From: Alicyclobacillus kakegawensis NBRC 103104
GTDB lineage: Bacteria; Bacillota; Bacilli; Alicyclobacillales; Alicyclobacillaceae
Assembly: GCF_001552655.1 (NCBI RefSeq)
Contig: NZ_BCRP01000007.1
Coordinates: 62,001-126,000, forward strand
Direction: 5' to 3'
DNA length: 64,000 nucleotides
Positions within the stretch are counted from its first letter, which is position 1, and the number at the start of each line of letters is the position of its first letter. The notes under the pieces are model-generated. The model was not told the DNA's origin. It was given only the letters and a program-made list of their open reading frames with translations, and did no database searches. The position numbers and the translations under genes were made by a program. Shown piece by piece: positions 1 to 7,961 of the stretch.

Positions 1-364
1 CAAAGCGCCCGGATTCGTCCGTGCTGAAATGCTTGGCCAACTCCACAGCTTCATCGACAATCGTCGCCGCATCGACATCCATCTCCTCCAGGAGTTCATA
101 CACGGCCAAGCGCAAGATGTTCAGGTCAACCCTCGCCATCCGGTCCAACCGCCAGTTCTGCACATGCGCGGCAAGTATGGCGTCGATGTCGGCCAAACGC
201 GCGCGCGTCCCGCTGACGAGACGCCGCAGGTACTGAATGTCCGTCTCCGACGCGTTCTCAACCTCCCCCAGGACGTGGGCAAGGGCGGACTCCACCTCGG
301 GTTCTCCCATATCCAGTTCAAACAACGCCTGCAGGGCCAGGCGGCGTAGTTCCCGTCGTCTCAC
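1..364 (-). CDS. nusB: Transcription antitermination factor NusB (3' end cut by window edge)
   Basis: Encodes the first 121 residues of NusB, which with NusE (S10) binds boxA RNA and supports antitermination on rRNA operons. The start is a GTG at 364, preceded by a GGGGGAG ribosome binding site 5 nt away. The reading begins VRRRELRRLALQALFELD, the usual N-terminal helix of the family, and continues through 'LNILRLAVYELL' and 'INEAVELAKHFS'-like sequence (here VDEAVELAKHFSTDESGRF) before the window ends. NusB is normally 130-145 residues, so only about the last 10-20 are missing. It is the last visible gene of the asp23-amaP-DUF2273 unit, 54 nt after the DUF2273 gene. The same succession is common in Bacillales. 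Confidence 0.93.
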   Translation of the reverse strand, partial: MRRRELRRLALQALFELDMGEPEVESALAHVLGEVENASETDIQYLRRLVSGTRARLADIDAILAAHVQNWRLDRMARVDLNILRLAVYELLEEMDVDAATIVDEAVELAKHFSTDESGRF

Positions 365-418
365 CGTCGCTCCCCCGTTCTCCGACTCGACGCGCGAACG
401 CGTCTTTGTGCACTTGCT

Positions 419-655
419 TCACTCTCCATAGCGCTCCGACAACAGCTTGTCCACAATCTCTTTCCAGGATTGGCGTTCCTCCATCACCCTGCCCGCCGCG
501 TAGCCAGCCGCAGCCAAGATGACCAAGCCAAGCACGGCCCAAAATCCGAACAGCATCCACAGGATCCACAAAAGACATCCTGCCATCAATCCGTGCCATC
601 GGCGCTTTCGGCTGATCAGCCAGACCAGGGCTCCCCGTATCCAGTCCATGGCCAT
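419..655 (-). CDS. DUF2273 small membrane protein of the Asp23/AmaP cluster
   Basis: A 78-residue protein with a short cytoplasmic N-terminus, a hydrophobic hairpin of two helices around residues 22-52 (WILWMLFGFWAVLGLVILAA) and a charged C-terminal tail. This is the layout of the DUF2273 family. Members are nearly always found between the AmaP membrane anchor and nusB, and probably belong to the Asp23 membrane-associated envelope-stress complex; no biochemical role is established. The ATG at 655 has an AGGTGGA site directly upstream and lies 5 nt after the amaP stop, so the two genes are translationally close-coupled. Confidence 0.85.
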   Translation of the reverse strand: MAMDWIRGALVWLISRKRRWHGLMAGCLLWILWMLFGFWAVLGLVILAAAGYAAGRVMEERQSWKEIVDKLLSERYGE

Positions 656-660
656 TCCAC

Positions 661-1200
661 CTACGCTCTCTGGACCTTCTGCGGACTTGACGCCAACTCC
701 ACAATATTGACCGTGATGCGTTCAACCAAAACCCCGGAATTGCGTTCCACATAATCCTTTACGGCCGTTTGAATGTCGCTGCCCATGGCCGACAGGTCCA
801 TGTCCGGCAAGGCTCGGACACGAACCGCCAGCAAAATCCCGTTTTGTCCATGCCGCACACGCGAATCAAACTCCTGCACGCCGCGAATCTCCCGCCCCGT
901 CCGATTGGCCAGCTGCCGAATCGTATCGAAGGAAATCCGGATTTGCCCGCTGGGGCCGGGAATGACCACATATTCGGGTTCATGCCTGGCAAGCCGGTAA
1001 AACAGGAAACGGATGGCGATGAGCGCGAATACGATGCTCAACACCACCGTGTAGATATTTCCTGGATACGTCGTCAGCGTCAGATACACCACATTTTGCC
1101 ATTCAGGGCTCACACCGACTCCGAAGGCAATCAATACGACGGCAGCGCACAACACCGCCAGAGAAAAGACGACCAGTAAAATTCTGTCCAGTACGCTCAC
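661..1200 (-). CDS. amaP: Alkaline shock response membrane anchor protein AmaP
   Basis: A 179-residue protein with two N-terminal transmembrane helices (about residues 6-28 and 50-70) and a cytoplasmic domain ending in an Asp23-like segment (AVRVRALPDMDL, then VERITVNIVEL). In Staphylococcus AmaP tethers Asp23 to the membrane; the same role is inferred here. The start is GTG at 1200, with GAGGAGG 6-8 nt upstream. It sits directly downstream of asp23 and upstream of DUF2273. The C-terminal part resembles Asp23 itself, which fits an anchor that recruits Asp23 by homotypic contact. Confidence 0.9.
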   Translation of the reverse strand: MSVLDRILLVVFSLAVLCAAVVLIAFGVGVSPEWQNVVYLTLTTYPGNIYTVVLSIVFALIAIRFLFYRLARHEPEYVVIPGPSGQIRISFDTIRQLANRTGREIRGVQEFDSRVRHGQNGILLAVRVRALPDMDLSAMGSDIQTAVKDYVERNSGVLVERITVNIVELASSPQKVQRA

Positions 1201-1251
1201 AAGGACCCTCCTCGGCAGGGGCCGCGCGGCGCAACGGCCGCCATGGCACGC

Positions 1252-1671
1252 CTATGCCCGGTTGCGTTTCTCCGGTTCCGGCAACTCGCGCACTCGTTCC
1301 TTTTCACCCGGCAGCACCACCGCCGCGACGTTCACATTGACCTCCGCGACGTCAAGGCCAGTCATGCCTTCCACCGTCTGTTTCACATGCTCTTGGATGG
1401 TTGCGCCGGTCTCAGGGATGTTGACGCCAAACTCCAAGACCACAGACAGGTCGATCGAGCAGCTGCGATCGTCGTCCGCGAAGTGAACGCGCACTCCTTT
1501 GGACAGATTCCTGCGACCGAGCAAAGACTCCGTGATGCCGCCGGCCAGGCTGCCGGTCATGTCGAGGACCCCTTCCACCTCTGTGGCCGCCAGACCGGCA
1601 ATCACCTGGATGACCTCATCGGCTATCTGGATCTTGCCGTACTCGGTGGATTGAAACTCCATGTCTTGCAT
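1252..1671 (-). CDS. Asp23/Gls24 family envelope stress response protein
   Basis: A 139-residue soluble protein of the Asp23/Gls24 family. Visible hallmarks are the N-terminal EYGKIQIADEVIQVIAGLAA, the GV.DM.GSLAGGITE stretch and the C-terminal GLDVAEVNVNVAAV. Asp23 coats the inner face of the membrane through AmaP and is linked to cell-envelope stress. The start at 1671 (MQDMEF) is chosen because GGGAGGG lies about 10 nt upstream; an in-frame ATG at 1695 would overlap the ribosome binding site. It is the first gene of the asp23-amaP-DUF2273-nusB unit, which has its own promoter. Confidence 0.9.
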   Translation of the reverse strand: MQDMEFQSTEYGKIQIADEVIQVIAGLAATEVEGVLDMTGSLAGGITESLLGRRNLSKGVRVHFADDDRSCSIDLSVVLEFGVNIPETGATIQEHVKQTVEGMTGLDVAEVNVNVAAVVLPGEKERVRELPEPEKRNRA

Positions 1672-1704
1672 GGCAAGACATCCCTCCCATCCCACTCTAG
1701 TGGC

Positions 1705-1733
1705 AGTATATCAGAGCCCGCGGGTGCGTCCAA
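1705..1733 (-). promoter_or_regulatory. SigA-type promoter for asp23 operon (extended -10)
   Basis: On the minus strand a TTGGAC -35 (1728-1733) is followed after 17 nt by TATACT (1705-1710). The -10 is preceded by TGA, making an extended -10 (TGnTATACT). It lies 34 nt upstream of the asp23 ATG and downstream of the accC stop side, so asp23-amaP-DUF2273-nusB can be transcribed apart from accBC. Confidence 0.7.
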
Positions 1734-1747
1734 CCGCGTCCCAACGT

Positions 1748-3091
1748 TCACAGCAGCGTGTTCTCTTCCAGGAACCTTGTGCTCACGTCCCCCCGACGAA
1801 ATTTTTCATTCGCCATCAAGCTCAGGTGAAAGGGGATGGTGGTTTTCACGCCCTCAATGCGATACTCTGTCAACGCCCGCACCATGCGGTCGATGGCCTG
1901 CGCGCGCGTCGGCGCCCAGACAATCAATTTTGCAATCATCGAGTCGTAATGCGGCGATACCGTGTACCCCGGATAGACGGCGCTGTCCACCCTCACCCCC
2001 ATGCCCCCCGGGGCCAGGTATTCTGTGATCCGCCCGGGCGAAGGCATGAACTGCCGGAGCGGGTCCTCCGCGTTGATGCGGCACTCGATGGCGTGCCCGT
2101 TCAGCCGCACCTGGTCCTGTCGAATCGACAGAGGCTCTCCCGCGGCCACCAGGATTTGTTCGCGCACCAAATCCACCCCGGTCACCCATTCCGTCACCGG
2201 GTGCTCCACCTGAATACGCGTATTCATCTCCATGAAATAAAACGTCCCGTCCGGCGCATAGATGAACTCGACCGTCCCGGCGCCGACGTAATCGACCGCG
2301 CGCGCCGCCGCCACGGCGGTGGCCCCCATTTTTTGGCGCGTTTCCTCGCTCAACACCGGGCACGGGGACTCTTCCACCAGTTTTTGCATCCGACGCTGCA
2401 CAGAACAATCGCGTTCGCCCAGGTGAATCACATTGCCATGACGATCCGCCAATATCTGAATTTCCACGTGGCGCATCCGCTCAATGTACTTTTCCAAGTA
2501 CACACCCGGATTGCCAAACGACGTCTGGGCCTCGCGCTGGGCCGTGACCACCGCCTGCGGCAGGTTCGCTGCGTCCCACACCACGCGGATGCCTTTGCCC
2601 CCGCCGCCAGCCGTGGCTTTGATGACGACCGGATAGCCGATTTCCGCGGCCGTCGCAAGGGCTTCCTCCACACTTCCAATCAATCCATCACTGCCAGGGA
2701 CGGTCGGCACGCCGGCTGCTTTCATGGTCGCGTTGGCAACCGCCTTATCTCCCATCGTTTCAATGGCGTGGCTGCTGGGACCGATGAAGGTAATCCCGCA
2801 GTCCTCGCAGGCCTGTGCAAAGTCGCTGTTCTCGGCCAAAAACCCATAACCGGGATGAATCGCGTCCACCCCGCGCAGGGTGGCCACCGACATGATGCTG
2901 GGAATATGTAAGTAACTCTGGGCACTGGCGGTGGGGCCGATGCAATACGCCTCGTCGGCTAACTGCACGTGCAGCGCGTCCGCGTCCGCCTCGGAGTACA
3001 CGGCGACCGTCTCGATACCCAACTCCCGACAAGCCCGGATTACACGAACAGCAATCTCGCCGCGATTGGCGATGAGCACCCGTTTAAACAT
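1748..3091 (-). CDS. accC: Acetyl-CoA carboxylase biotin carboxylase subunit AccC
   Basis: A 447-residue ATP-grasp enzyme that carboxylates the biotin carried by AccB, the first half-reaction of acetyl-CoA carboxylase in fatty-acid synthesis. The N-terminus [20 protein letters not shown] is the canonical start. The glycine-rich ATP loop [14 protein letters not shown] lies near residue 160, and the [14 protein letters not shown] catalytic segment is at about residues 288-301, followed by the R-containing MPSPGRI. The length is typical (445-455). The ATG at 3091 has AAGGAGAG upstream. It follows accB by 12 nt and forms accBC, placed as in Bacillus just after spoIIIAH. The carboxyltransferase genes accA/accD are not in the window. 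Confidence 0.97.
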   Translation of the reverse strand: MFKRVLIANRGEIAVRVIRACRELGIETVAVYSEADADALHVQLADEAYCIGPTASAQSYLHIPSIMSVATLRGVDAIHPGYGFLAENSDFAQACEDCGITFIGPSSHAIETMGDKAVANATMKAAGVPTVPGSDGLIGSVEEALATAAEIGYPVVIKATAGGGGKGIRVVWDAANLPQAVVTAQREAQTSFGNPGVYLEKYIERMRHVEIQILADRHGNVIHLGERDCSVQRRMQKLVEESPCPVLSEETRQKMGATAVAAARAVDYVGAGTVEFIYAPDGTFYFMEMNTRIQVEHPVTEWVTGVDLVREQILVAAGEPLSIRQDQVRLNGHAIECRINAEDPLRQFMPSPGRITEYLAPGGMGVRVDSAVYPGYTVSPHYDSMIAKLIVWAPTRAQAIDRMVRALTEYRIEGVKTTIPFHLSLMANEKFRRGDVSTRFLEENTLL

Positions 3092-3103
3092 CGTTGGCTC
3101 TCC

Positions 3104-3640
3104 TTACGACACTTTGATGCGAAACAAGGGCTGACCATATTCGACAAGTTGTCCGTTTTCTGCCAAGATGTCGATAACCTCGCCCTTGACCTCGGCTTCA
3201 ATCTCGTTCATCAACTTCATCGCCTCGACAATGCAGACTACAGTCTTTTCATCCACCTGAGACCCGCGCTCCACAAACGGTGCGGCGTCAGGCGACGGCG
3301 CGCGGTAGAAGGTCCCGACCATCGGCGAGACGACCGTGTGAATCCCCGCCTCCTCAGAGGCCGGGGCGTCAGCTGCGGCATCCGCCTGCGGGACGCCCGC
3401 ACCAGGGGGACTCGCTGTGGGCACGGCGGAACCCATGGCCAACGCTCCTGGATTGGCTGGGCTGACCGGCGCCACGGCAGCGGTGATGGCTGGGGCGATC
3501 CCCGTAGCCGGAGTGTTATGGACGATGGCGTCTGCTTTTTTCAGACGTATCCTGACATCCTCAACTTCCAGGTTCAATTCGACCACGCTGGTTTCGTCGA
3601 ACAAGCGGATCAGTTCCCGAATCTCTCCGAACTTCAACAA
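3104..3640 (-). CDS. accB: Acetyl-CoA carboxylase biotin carboxyl carrier protein AccB
   Basis: A 178-residue carrier protein. It has the N-terminal [16 protein letters not shown] helix, a long Ala/Pro-rich flexible linker (about residues 45-100) and the C-terminal biotinyl domain. The modified lysine lies in EAMKLM, followed by [11 protein letters not shown]. It shuttles carboxybiotin between AccC and the carboxyltransferase. An upstream GTG at 3673 is possible. I prefer the TTG at 3640 because AGGGAGTGAG sits 6 nt before it and the protein then starts like its relatives (MLKFGEI...). Co-directional with accC 12 nt downstream. Confidence 0.95.
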   Translation of the reverse strand: MLKFGEIRELIRLFDETSVVELNLEVEDVRIRLKKADAIVHNTPATGIAPAITAAVAPVSPANPGALAMGSAVPTASPPGAGVPQADAAADAPASEEAGIHTVVSPMVGTFYRAPSPDAAPFVERGSQVDEKTVVCIVEAMKLMNEIEAEVKGEVIDILAENGQLVEYGQPLFRIKVS

Positions 3641-3685
3641 GCGATGCTCACTCCCTAAAGGACGTGTCCACAAATTACTCGCACT

Positions 3686-3691
3686 AGTATA
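3686..3691 (-). promoter_or_regulatory. Candidate extended -10 promoter for accBC
   Basis: TGATATACT on the minus strand gives an extended -10 (TGnTATACT, hexamer 3686-3691), 45 nt upstream of the accB TTG start. No good -35 is visible 16-18 nt upstream, so the call rests on the extended -10 and the position. Confidence 0.45.
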
Positions 3692-3747
3692 TCACACGGT
3701 TTCCGGCGGGCGCATGTGCCACCCGCGCTTGGAACGAACAGACGTCC

Positions 3748-3770
3748 GCCCCGCTCCTGACGAACGGGGC
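3748..3770 (-). terminator. Weak hairpin after spoIIIAH
   Basis: GCCCCG (3748-3753) and CGGGGC (3765-3770) form a 6-bp GC stem with an 11-nt loop just downstream of the spoIIIAH stop. There is no clear uridine run, so termination between spoIIIA and accBC is only likely. Confidence 0.35.
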
Positions 3771-3819
3771 AGGGAGAGGCTCGAATTGGACACGGTTTTC
3801 CACCCTTGCGGCTTGGGAA

Positions 3820-4422
3820 TCAGTTGGCTTTCGGCACCTGCACAGACACATCCATCAGGTCCAAGTTCAGCTGTTGATGGACGATGTTCATGACCTTGAC
3901 CGCCTCATCCGCAGACAGCTTATCCGCCTTTACGTAGACGTTGACTTTGGTCAGGTCGCCGTGCTTGTCAAAGACGGGATAGATGACACAATCTTTGAAT
4001 CCATCGTTGACAATCGCATCGTGGGCGTTCTCAATGCCTCCCCGTACATTCTCCAAGACCTGGATCGCCTCTTGCGCCTGGGCCACCTGCGAATCGGGAG
4101 ATTTCGCGTTGGTGATGATATTCTTGTAGGTGTCCTCCAGCTTCGCTAGGTTTTGCTGTACCTGTGTCTGCTGGCTGATAAACCAGTCTTCGCTGCCGGT
4201 TGCGGCCGTCTGGCTGCCATTGTTGTCGCTGGAGGTGTGGGTCGAATCGGAAGTCCCCGTGTCCTTGCCTGTATTTTTCTCATTGTCGCCCGCTGTGGTG
4301 GTGATGGTATCCTCCTGATTCGTGCCCGATTGATTCTGCGATCCGTTCATGGTGTAGTAGCCTATCAGCATCAGCGACAACACCATCATCGTTGAAAGCC
4401 AGACAGTCTGCCGTTTCACCAC
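3820..4422 (-). CDS. spoIIIAH: Stage III sporulation protein AH
   Basis: A 200-residue mother-cell protein with one N-terminal transmembrane helix (WLSTMMVLSLMLIGYYTMNG), a Ser/Thr/Asn-rich linker and a C-terminal YscJ/FliF-like ring-building domain (CVIYPVFDKHGDLTKVNVYVKADKLS is the recognisable stretch). In Bacillus, SpoIIIAH binds forespore SpoIIQ across the intermembrane space to form the channel needed for engulfment and SigG activity. The start is GTG at 4422, with GGGGAGG 8 nt upstream; the longer in-frame extension to 4536 has no signal and would precede the helix with unrelated sequence. It is the last gene of the spoIIIA operon. Confidence 0.92.
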   Translation of the reverse strand: MVKRQTVWLSTMMVLSLMLIGYYTMNGSQNQSGTNQEDTITTTAGDNEKNTGKDTGTSDSTHTSSDNNGSQTAATGSEDWFISQQTQVQQNLAKLEDTYKNIITNAKSPDSQVAQAQEAIQVLENVRGGIENAHDAIVNDGFKDCVIYPVFDKHGDLTKVNVYVKADKLSADEAVKVMNIVHQQLNLDLMDVSVQVPKAN

Positions 4423-4441
4423 TGTACATTCCTCCCCGATT

Positions 4442-5008
4442 CTATGAACTCGGCTTTTGCGGTTCCACGCTAATTTTATATGCGGGCACGTCCAACACAT
4501 TCGTGATTGCGTCAATAATTTCTGCCTTCGCGACATCGAAGTCGTCCGCGTTCACCGTGACCAGCACCCCGCGCACCACGGGCGACTGGCGACTGATGAC
4601 ATACGGCGACTCACTGCCGTCGCTATTGTGCTGAGAAAAGACCTCCGTATCCGTGGTGGTCGATTGCGAACCTTTGCTGCCGCCTTGGCTTGTCGTCGTA
4701 CGTCGAACATTGTTGGCCACTTCCACGCTCCCGTTGGACGCAAACGTGACCATCACTGAAACCCCATGAATGCCTTCAATTTTCTCGAGCATTTGGGCCA
4801 ATTGATGATCCAACCCCTGCACACTGTCCGATCCAGCGGACGCAGAGGCCTTGCTGTTGGAGGCTGTCGCATTTGCCGTTTGACTTTTGCCGATTGTGGC
4901 CACTGTGGCCACCGAAGCGGGCCACAAGGAGCCCAATAGCAGACAGACCGCGCCAACGATACCGAGGATCAGCAGCCACTTGTTTTCCAACAATCGCTTC
5001 CAGTCCAC
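4442..5008 (-). CDS. spoIIIAG: Stage III sporulation protein AG
   Basis: A 188-residue protein with an N-terminal transmembrane helix (LLILGIVGAVCLLLGSLWPA), a low-complexity Ala/Ser/Thr linker (about residues 40-62) and a ring-building domain (QLAQMLEKIEGIHGVSVMVTF; GVLVTVNADDF; VLDVPAYKISVEP). A Ser/Thr/Gly-rich insertion (TTTSQGGSKGSQSTTTD) sits inside the ring domain, as in other SpoIIIAG proteins. It oligomerises into the large mother-cell ring of the SpoIIIA-SpoIIQ complex. The GTG start at 5008 overlaps the spoIIIAF stop by one base. Confidence 0.93.
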   Translation of the reverse strand: MDWKRLLENKWLLILGIVGAVCLLLGSLWPASVATVATIGKSQTANATASNSKASASAGSDSVQGLDHQLAQMLEKIEGIHGVSVMVTFASNGSVEVANNVRRTTTSQGGSKGSQSTTTDTEVFSQHNSDGSESPYVISRQSPVVRGVLVTVNADDFDVAKAEIIDAITNVLDVPAYKISVEPQKPSS

Positions 5009-5538
5009 TACCGTTCCCTCCCGCCGGTCACAACCTCTACATCGGCCTCGGATACGCCCAGCATCCGCGCAACAAACTGACGGATTTCCGAAGCACGCTC
5101 AGCGTACTTGGAAGATACGGTCACAAACGCCCGCGGCCCATTGGCTGTGGACGTTCCTGATACCACCACCTTATCTGCCTGCACCCCCAAGTCATCGGCC
5201 AACCCTTGCTTCAGAACCCGGGCAAGGTTTTGCTTCGCCACTTGGTCCTGCTGCTCGGCCAGGGTCTGTTGCAGGCGGTTTGTATCCAGCCCATTCGCAG
5301 GCGAGACCGCTTCCGGGGATGCAGCGCTGACCTGCCGGAGGGCCCAATCGGCCAGATGAGCCGCCCAGTCTCGCCTGGCCATCGGCGTGAGCGGCCCCAG
5401 GATGACAGCGATAATGGCCAGGCCCATCACCATCCGCACATACTTTTGCATGGCCCGTGTCGGCAGCAGCATATCGGCCAGAACGGCCAACATCACCACG
5501 AGCACAATCTGCTTCAACCACGCGCCTAACGCGTTCAT
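5008..5538 (-). CDS. spoIIIAF: Stage III sporulation protein AF
   Basis: A 176-residue protein with two N-terminal membrane helices (WLKQIVLVVMLAVLADMLL; YVRMVMGLAIIAVILGPL) and a C-terminal soluble ring-building-like domain starting near residue 95 (LARVLKQGLADDLGVQADKVVV ... VEVVTGG). It belongs to the SpoIIIA mother-cell complex at the engulfment membrane. The ATG at 5538 overlaps the end of spoIIIAE by 4 nt. A longer in-frame ORF to 5661 lies inside spoIIIAE and is not used. Confidence 0.93.
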   Translation of the reverse strand: MNALGAWLKQIVLVVMLAVLADMLLPTRAMQKYVRMVMGLAIIAVILGPLTPMARRDWAAHLADWALRQVSAASPEAVSPANGLDTNRLQQTLAEQQDQVAKQNLARVLKQGLADDLGVQADKVVVSGTSTANGPRAFVTVSSKYAERASEIRQFVARMLGVSEADVEVVTGGRER

Positions 5539-6794
5539 GCCATCACCACCGCCACATTCGCGGCCGCCAAGAGGATGCAGATAAACATGAAAAACATCAG
5601 GGCCACCGCCGCCACGCTGGCAAACACGAGAATCAAACTCTTGGAAAGGGCGCCCAGGCACTGAATCATCGGATTGTCGCCCAGCGGCTGCATGAGGGCG
5701 GCGCTGCCGTTGTAAATGAAGGCCAAAGCCAGAATCTTCAAGGCGGGGAACACGGCGATACAGGCCACGATGACCAAACCGGCGATACCCACGGCGTTTT
5801 TCACCAGCAGCGAGGCACTGACCACCGTCTCCGCCGCATCGGACAGCGCCTTCCCGATGACCGGAACAAAGGTTCCGACCGCAAACTTGGCTGTGCGCAG
5901 AGCCACACCGTCGGCAATCCCCCGCCCTAATCCCTGGACACTGGCGATGCCGAGAAACACCGTCAACGACATCCCGAGCACCCCCACACCCACCGTGCGC
6001 AACAGTCCCGCCAGACGCGTCAATCGATAACGAGGCGACAAGGCGCTGGCGATGTCCAACACAGCCGCAAAGAAAATCAAGGGAAACACCAGCAGGAACA
6101 CCAAATTGCTAATCAAATGCACGGCAAACAAGAGCACGGGGTGAAAAAACGCCGCCGATGCCGGTGCCCCCGACGCCGCCAGGAGGGTCACCGCCAACGG
6201 AACCGTTGCCAGCATAAAATCCGTCATGGTATGAATCGCGTGCTGGGCGTAGCCCATCGCCTGCGTGAACGACCCGATGGCCAGGATCATAAGCACCAGG
6301 AAAATCATCGCGTACGCCACCTGGCTCACGACCTGGCGTTCAAAGGCAGTCTGCATGGATTCCAGCACCGCCGCCAACACCGCCAGGATGAGGATGGAGC
6401 CGAGAATGCGCAGGTTCCCCATTACCTCGTGGAAAAAGTAATGCAGCAAACCGGCGGTGAAGCCCCGAAAATTGACCCCGCCGTTGTCCAGGATGGACCG
6501 AATCAGCCCGGTGCCCGAAGCCTCCGGCAGGTACCCCCCGTATTCCTGTTCGAGCTGTGTCCAGAACTTCGTGATGGATTCCGTCGGCAGGTCGTCCAGC
6601 TGTTCCTGAGCGGCCCGTTGCAGCATCTGGCGCGCTGAAGAAGAGGGCTCGGATGCCCCTGCCTGCACCGGTGCGTTCCCCTCCGTCGCTGCGTCCGCGT
6701 GAACGACCACTGGCTTCACCGAGGTCGCGAGACCCAGTAACAGCACCATCGCGGCCAGTGCGAGCATCACCTGGGCGAAGCGGCGAGTCACCAC
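5535..6794 (-). CDS. spoIIIAE: Stage III sporulation protein AE
   Basis: A 419-residue polytopic membrane protein. A signal-like N-terminal helix (RFAQVMLALAAMVLLLGLAT) and a short extracytoplasmic region are followed by 7-8 hydrophobic helices from about residue 130 on. It is a core membrane component of the SpoIIIA channel complex. The TTG at 6800 is only one base from the AGGGGGA ribosome binding site, so the GTG at 6794 (spacing 6) is the better start. The length matches the family (about 390-420). It overlaps spoIIIAF by 4 nt. Confidence 0.94.
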   Translation of the reverse strand: MVTRRFAQVMLALAAMVLLLGLATSVKPVVVHADAATEGNAPVQAGASEPSSSARQMLQRAAQEQLDDLPTESITKFWTQLEQEYGGYLPEASGTGLIRSILDNGGVNFRGFTAGLLHYFFHEVMGNLRILGSILILAVLAAVLESMQTAFERQVVSQVAYAMIFLVLMILAIGSFTQAMGYAQHAIHTMTDFMLATVPLAVTLLAASGAPASAAFFHPVLLFAVHLISNLVFLLVFPLIFFAAVLDIASALSPRYRLTRLAGLLRTVGVGVLGMSLTVFLGIASVQGLGRGIADGVALRTAKFAVGTFVPVIGKALSDAAETVVSASLLVKNAVGIAGLVIVACIAVFPALKILALAFIYNGSAALMQPLGDNPMIQCLGALSKSLILVFASVAAVALMFFMFICILLAAANVAVVMA

Positions 6795-6815
6795 GTTCAA
6801 TCCCCCTTGTCCCGG

Positions 6816-7211
6816 CTACGGCAGCAGGTGCACCAGCGACTCCACAACATCGGTGACAATCGGGATCGCCAAGACCACAATTCCCACCTTGCCGGCCAAT
6901 TCAATCTTGTTGGCCAGCGCGCCTTCCTGCGCGTCGCGCGCAACTTGGGCCGCGAATTCAACAATGTAGGCGATGCCAATAATCTTGAGCACCGTCGCGA
7001 GCACGCCCTTGTCGACATTGGCCTCGCGCGCCAGGTCGGTCAACACCACCACGACCGCGTCCATGTTTCGCACGACAACCAGCAGCATCACGCTTCCGGC
7101 GAGGATGCCCATCAGCATGGCAAACTGCGGAACCTGCGGGCGCAGCACGCTCACCAATACGGTCGCCACCAGCCCTATCCCCACAAGCTGCAGAATGTGC
7201 AAGGTGGTCAC
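6816..7211 (-). CDS. spoIIIAD: Stage III sporulation protein AD
   Basis: A 131-residue membrane protein with four predicted helices. It contains the family-typical segments GIGLVATVLVSVLRPQ and LKIIGIAYIVEFAAQVARDA. SpoIIIAC and SpoIIIAD are related small membrane proteins of the SpoIIIA complex and resemble inner-membrane components of type III export systems. The GTG start at 7211 immediately follows the spoIIIAC stop, which implies translational coupling; no strong ribosome binding site of its own is seen. Confidence 0.93.
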   Translation of the reverse strand: MTTLHILQLVGIGLVATVLVSVLRPQVPQFAMLMGILAGSVMLLVVVRNMDAVVVVLTDLAREANVDKGVLATVLKIIGIAYIVEFAAQVARDAQEGALANKIELAGKVGIVVLAIPIVTDVVESLVHLLP

Positions 7212-7415
7212 CTACTGACTGAGAAACACGCGCTGGATTTCATCGTAGAGTCGATCCACATAGCCGATGACAATCACGAACACGGCGACAAACCCGAGCA
7301 AGGTCGTCCAGTGGGCAAACTCTTCCTTTCCGCTTTGTTTGAGGATTGTGTGCAGGATGGCCACCAGGAAACCGATTCCAAAAATTTGGAAAACCGCGCG
7401 AATTTCAGGGGTCAT
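7212..7415 (-). CDS. spoIIIAC: Stage III sporulation protein AC
   Basis: A 67-residue protein with two transmembrane helices (IFGIGFLVAILHTILKQSGK and LLGFVAVFVIVIGYVDRL). The length and the HTILKQSGKEE motif between the helices are typical of SpoIIIAC. The ATG at 7415 is preceded by GGGGAGGAG at a suitable distance, so the longer in-frame start at 7433 is rejected. It lies between spoIIIAB and spoIIIAD as in all known spoIIIA operons. Confidence 0.93.
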   Translation of the reverse strand: MTPEIRAVFQIFGIGFLVAILHTILKQSGKEEFAHWTTLLGFVAVFVIVIGYVDRLYDEIQRVFLSQ

Positions 7416-7445
7416 GAAGGCTCCTCCCCACAACAGACGTTTCCC

Positions 7446-7961
7446 TCAGTACAGCAGGATGACGATGAGCAGGCCGAAAAGCACCCCGAGATACTGCCAC
7501 AGCCTCTCGTTCCTCCGCTGACTGTCCCGCGCTTCCTGTTCCAGCCGGTTGAGATGCGCCAGCACCACGGCGAACTGTTGGCTCTGGTGCGCTCGGTCGG
7601 AGGTCCCCAGCGTGGCGCCGAATTCGCGCAGGACCGACCAATCCTGCTTCGTCAAGGCCATGCGGCTGCGGCAGGATTCAATCCCGTCGGCAAACGCGGC
7701 CTCCACGCTGACGTCTGCCTGCTGGAGAGCGGCGCATGTGCGCTCCAAAAGCGCGTCGGCCGGCGGCCCGGCGCGTTCAGCCACACGCGCGAGGGCCTGC
7801 GGAAGGGGCGTGACACTGTATTCAATTTCCGCCTGCAAGAGCAACATCGCGTGCGTCAGGGAGCGCAGGTGACGCGGACGGTCCCGGTAGTCCCGAGCAA
7901 TGCGAAAGCCCATTCCGGCACAGGCGACAAAGACCAAAGCCGCGCCGATCTCGCGGATCAT
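7446..7961 (-). CDS. spoIIIAB: Stage III sporulation protein AB
   Basis: A 171-residue bitopic protein. An N-terminal membrane helix (AALVFVACAGMGFRIARDY) and a C-terminal helix (YLGVLFGLLIVILLY) flank a helical domain resembling the GspF-like cytoplasmic fold (LRSLTHAMLLLQAEIEYSVTPL is the diagnostic start). It is thought to work with the SpoIIIAA ATPase as the motor-membrane interface of the mother-cell complex. The ATG overlaps the spoIIIAA stop by 4 nt (ATGA). Confidence 0.93.
   Translation of the reverse strand: MIREIGAALVFVACAGMGFRIARDYRDRPRHLRSLTHAMLLLQAEIEYSVTPLPQALARVAERAGPPADALLERTCAALQQADVSVEAAFADGIESCRSRMALTKQDWSVLREFGATLGTSDRAHQSQQFAVVLAHLNRLEQEARDSQRRNERLWQYLGVLFGLLIVILLY

Noticed and set aside
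1661-2911. Long plus-strand ORF (416 codons) antisense to accC
   Set aside because: It mirrors the codon pattern of accC, is His/Arg-rich without any domain, and has no ribosome binding site. Similar shadow ORFs lie opposite spoIIIAE, valS, hemA and comGB.
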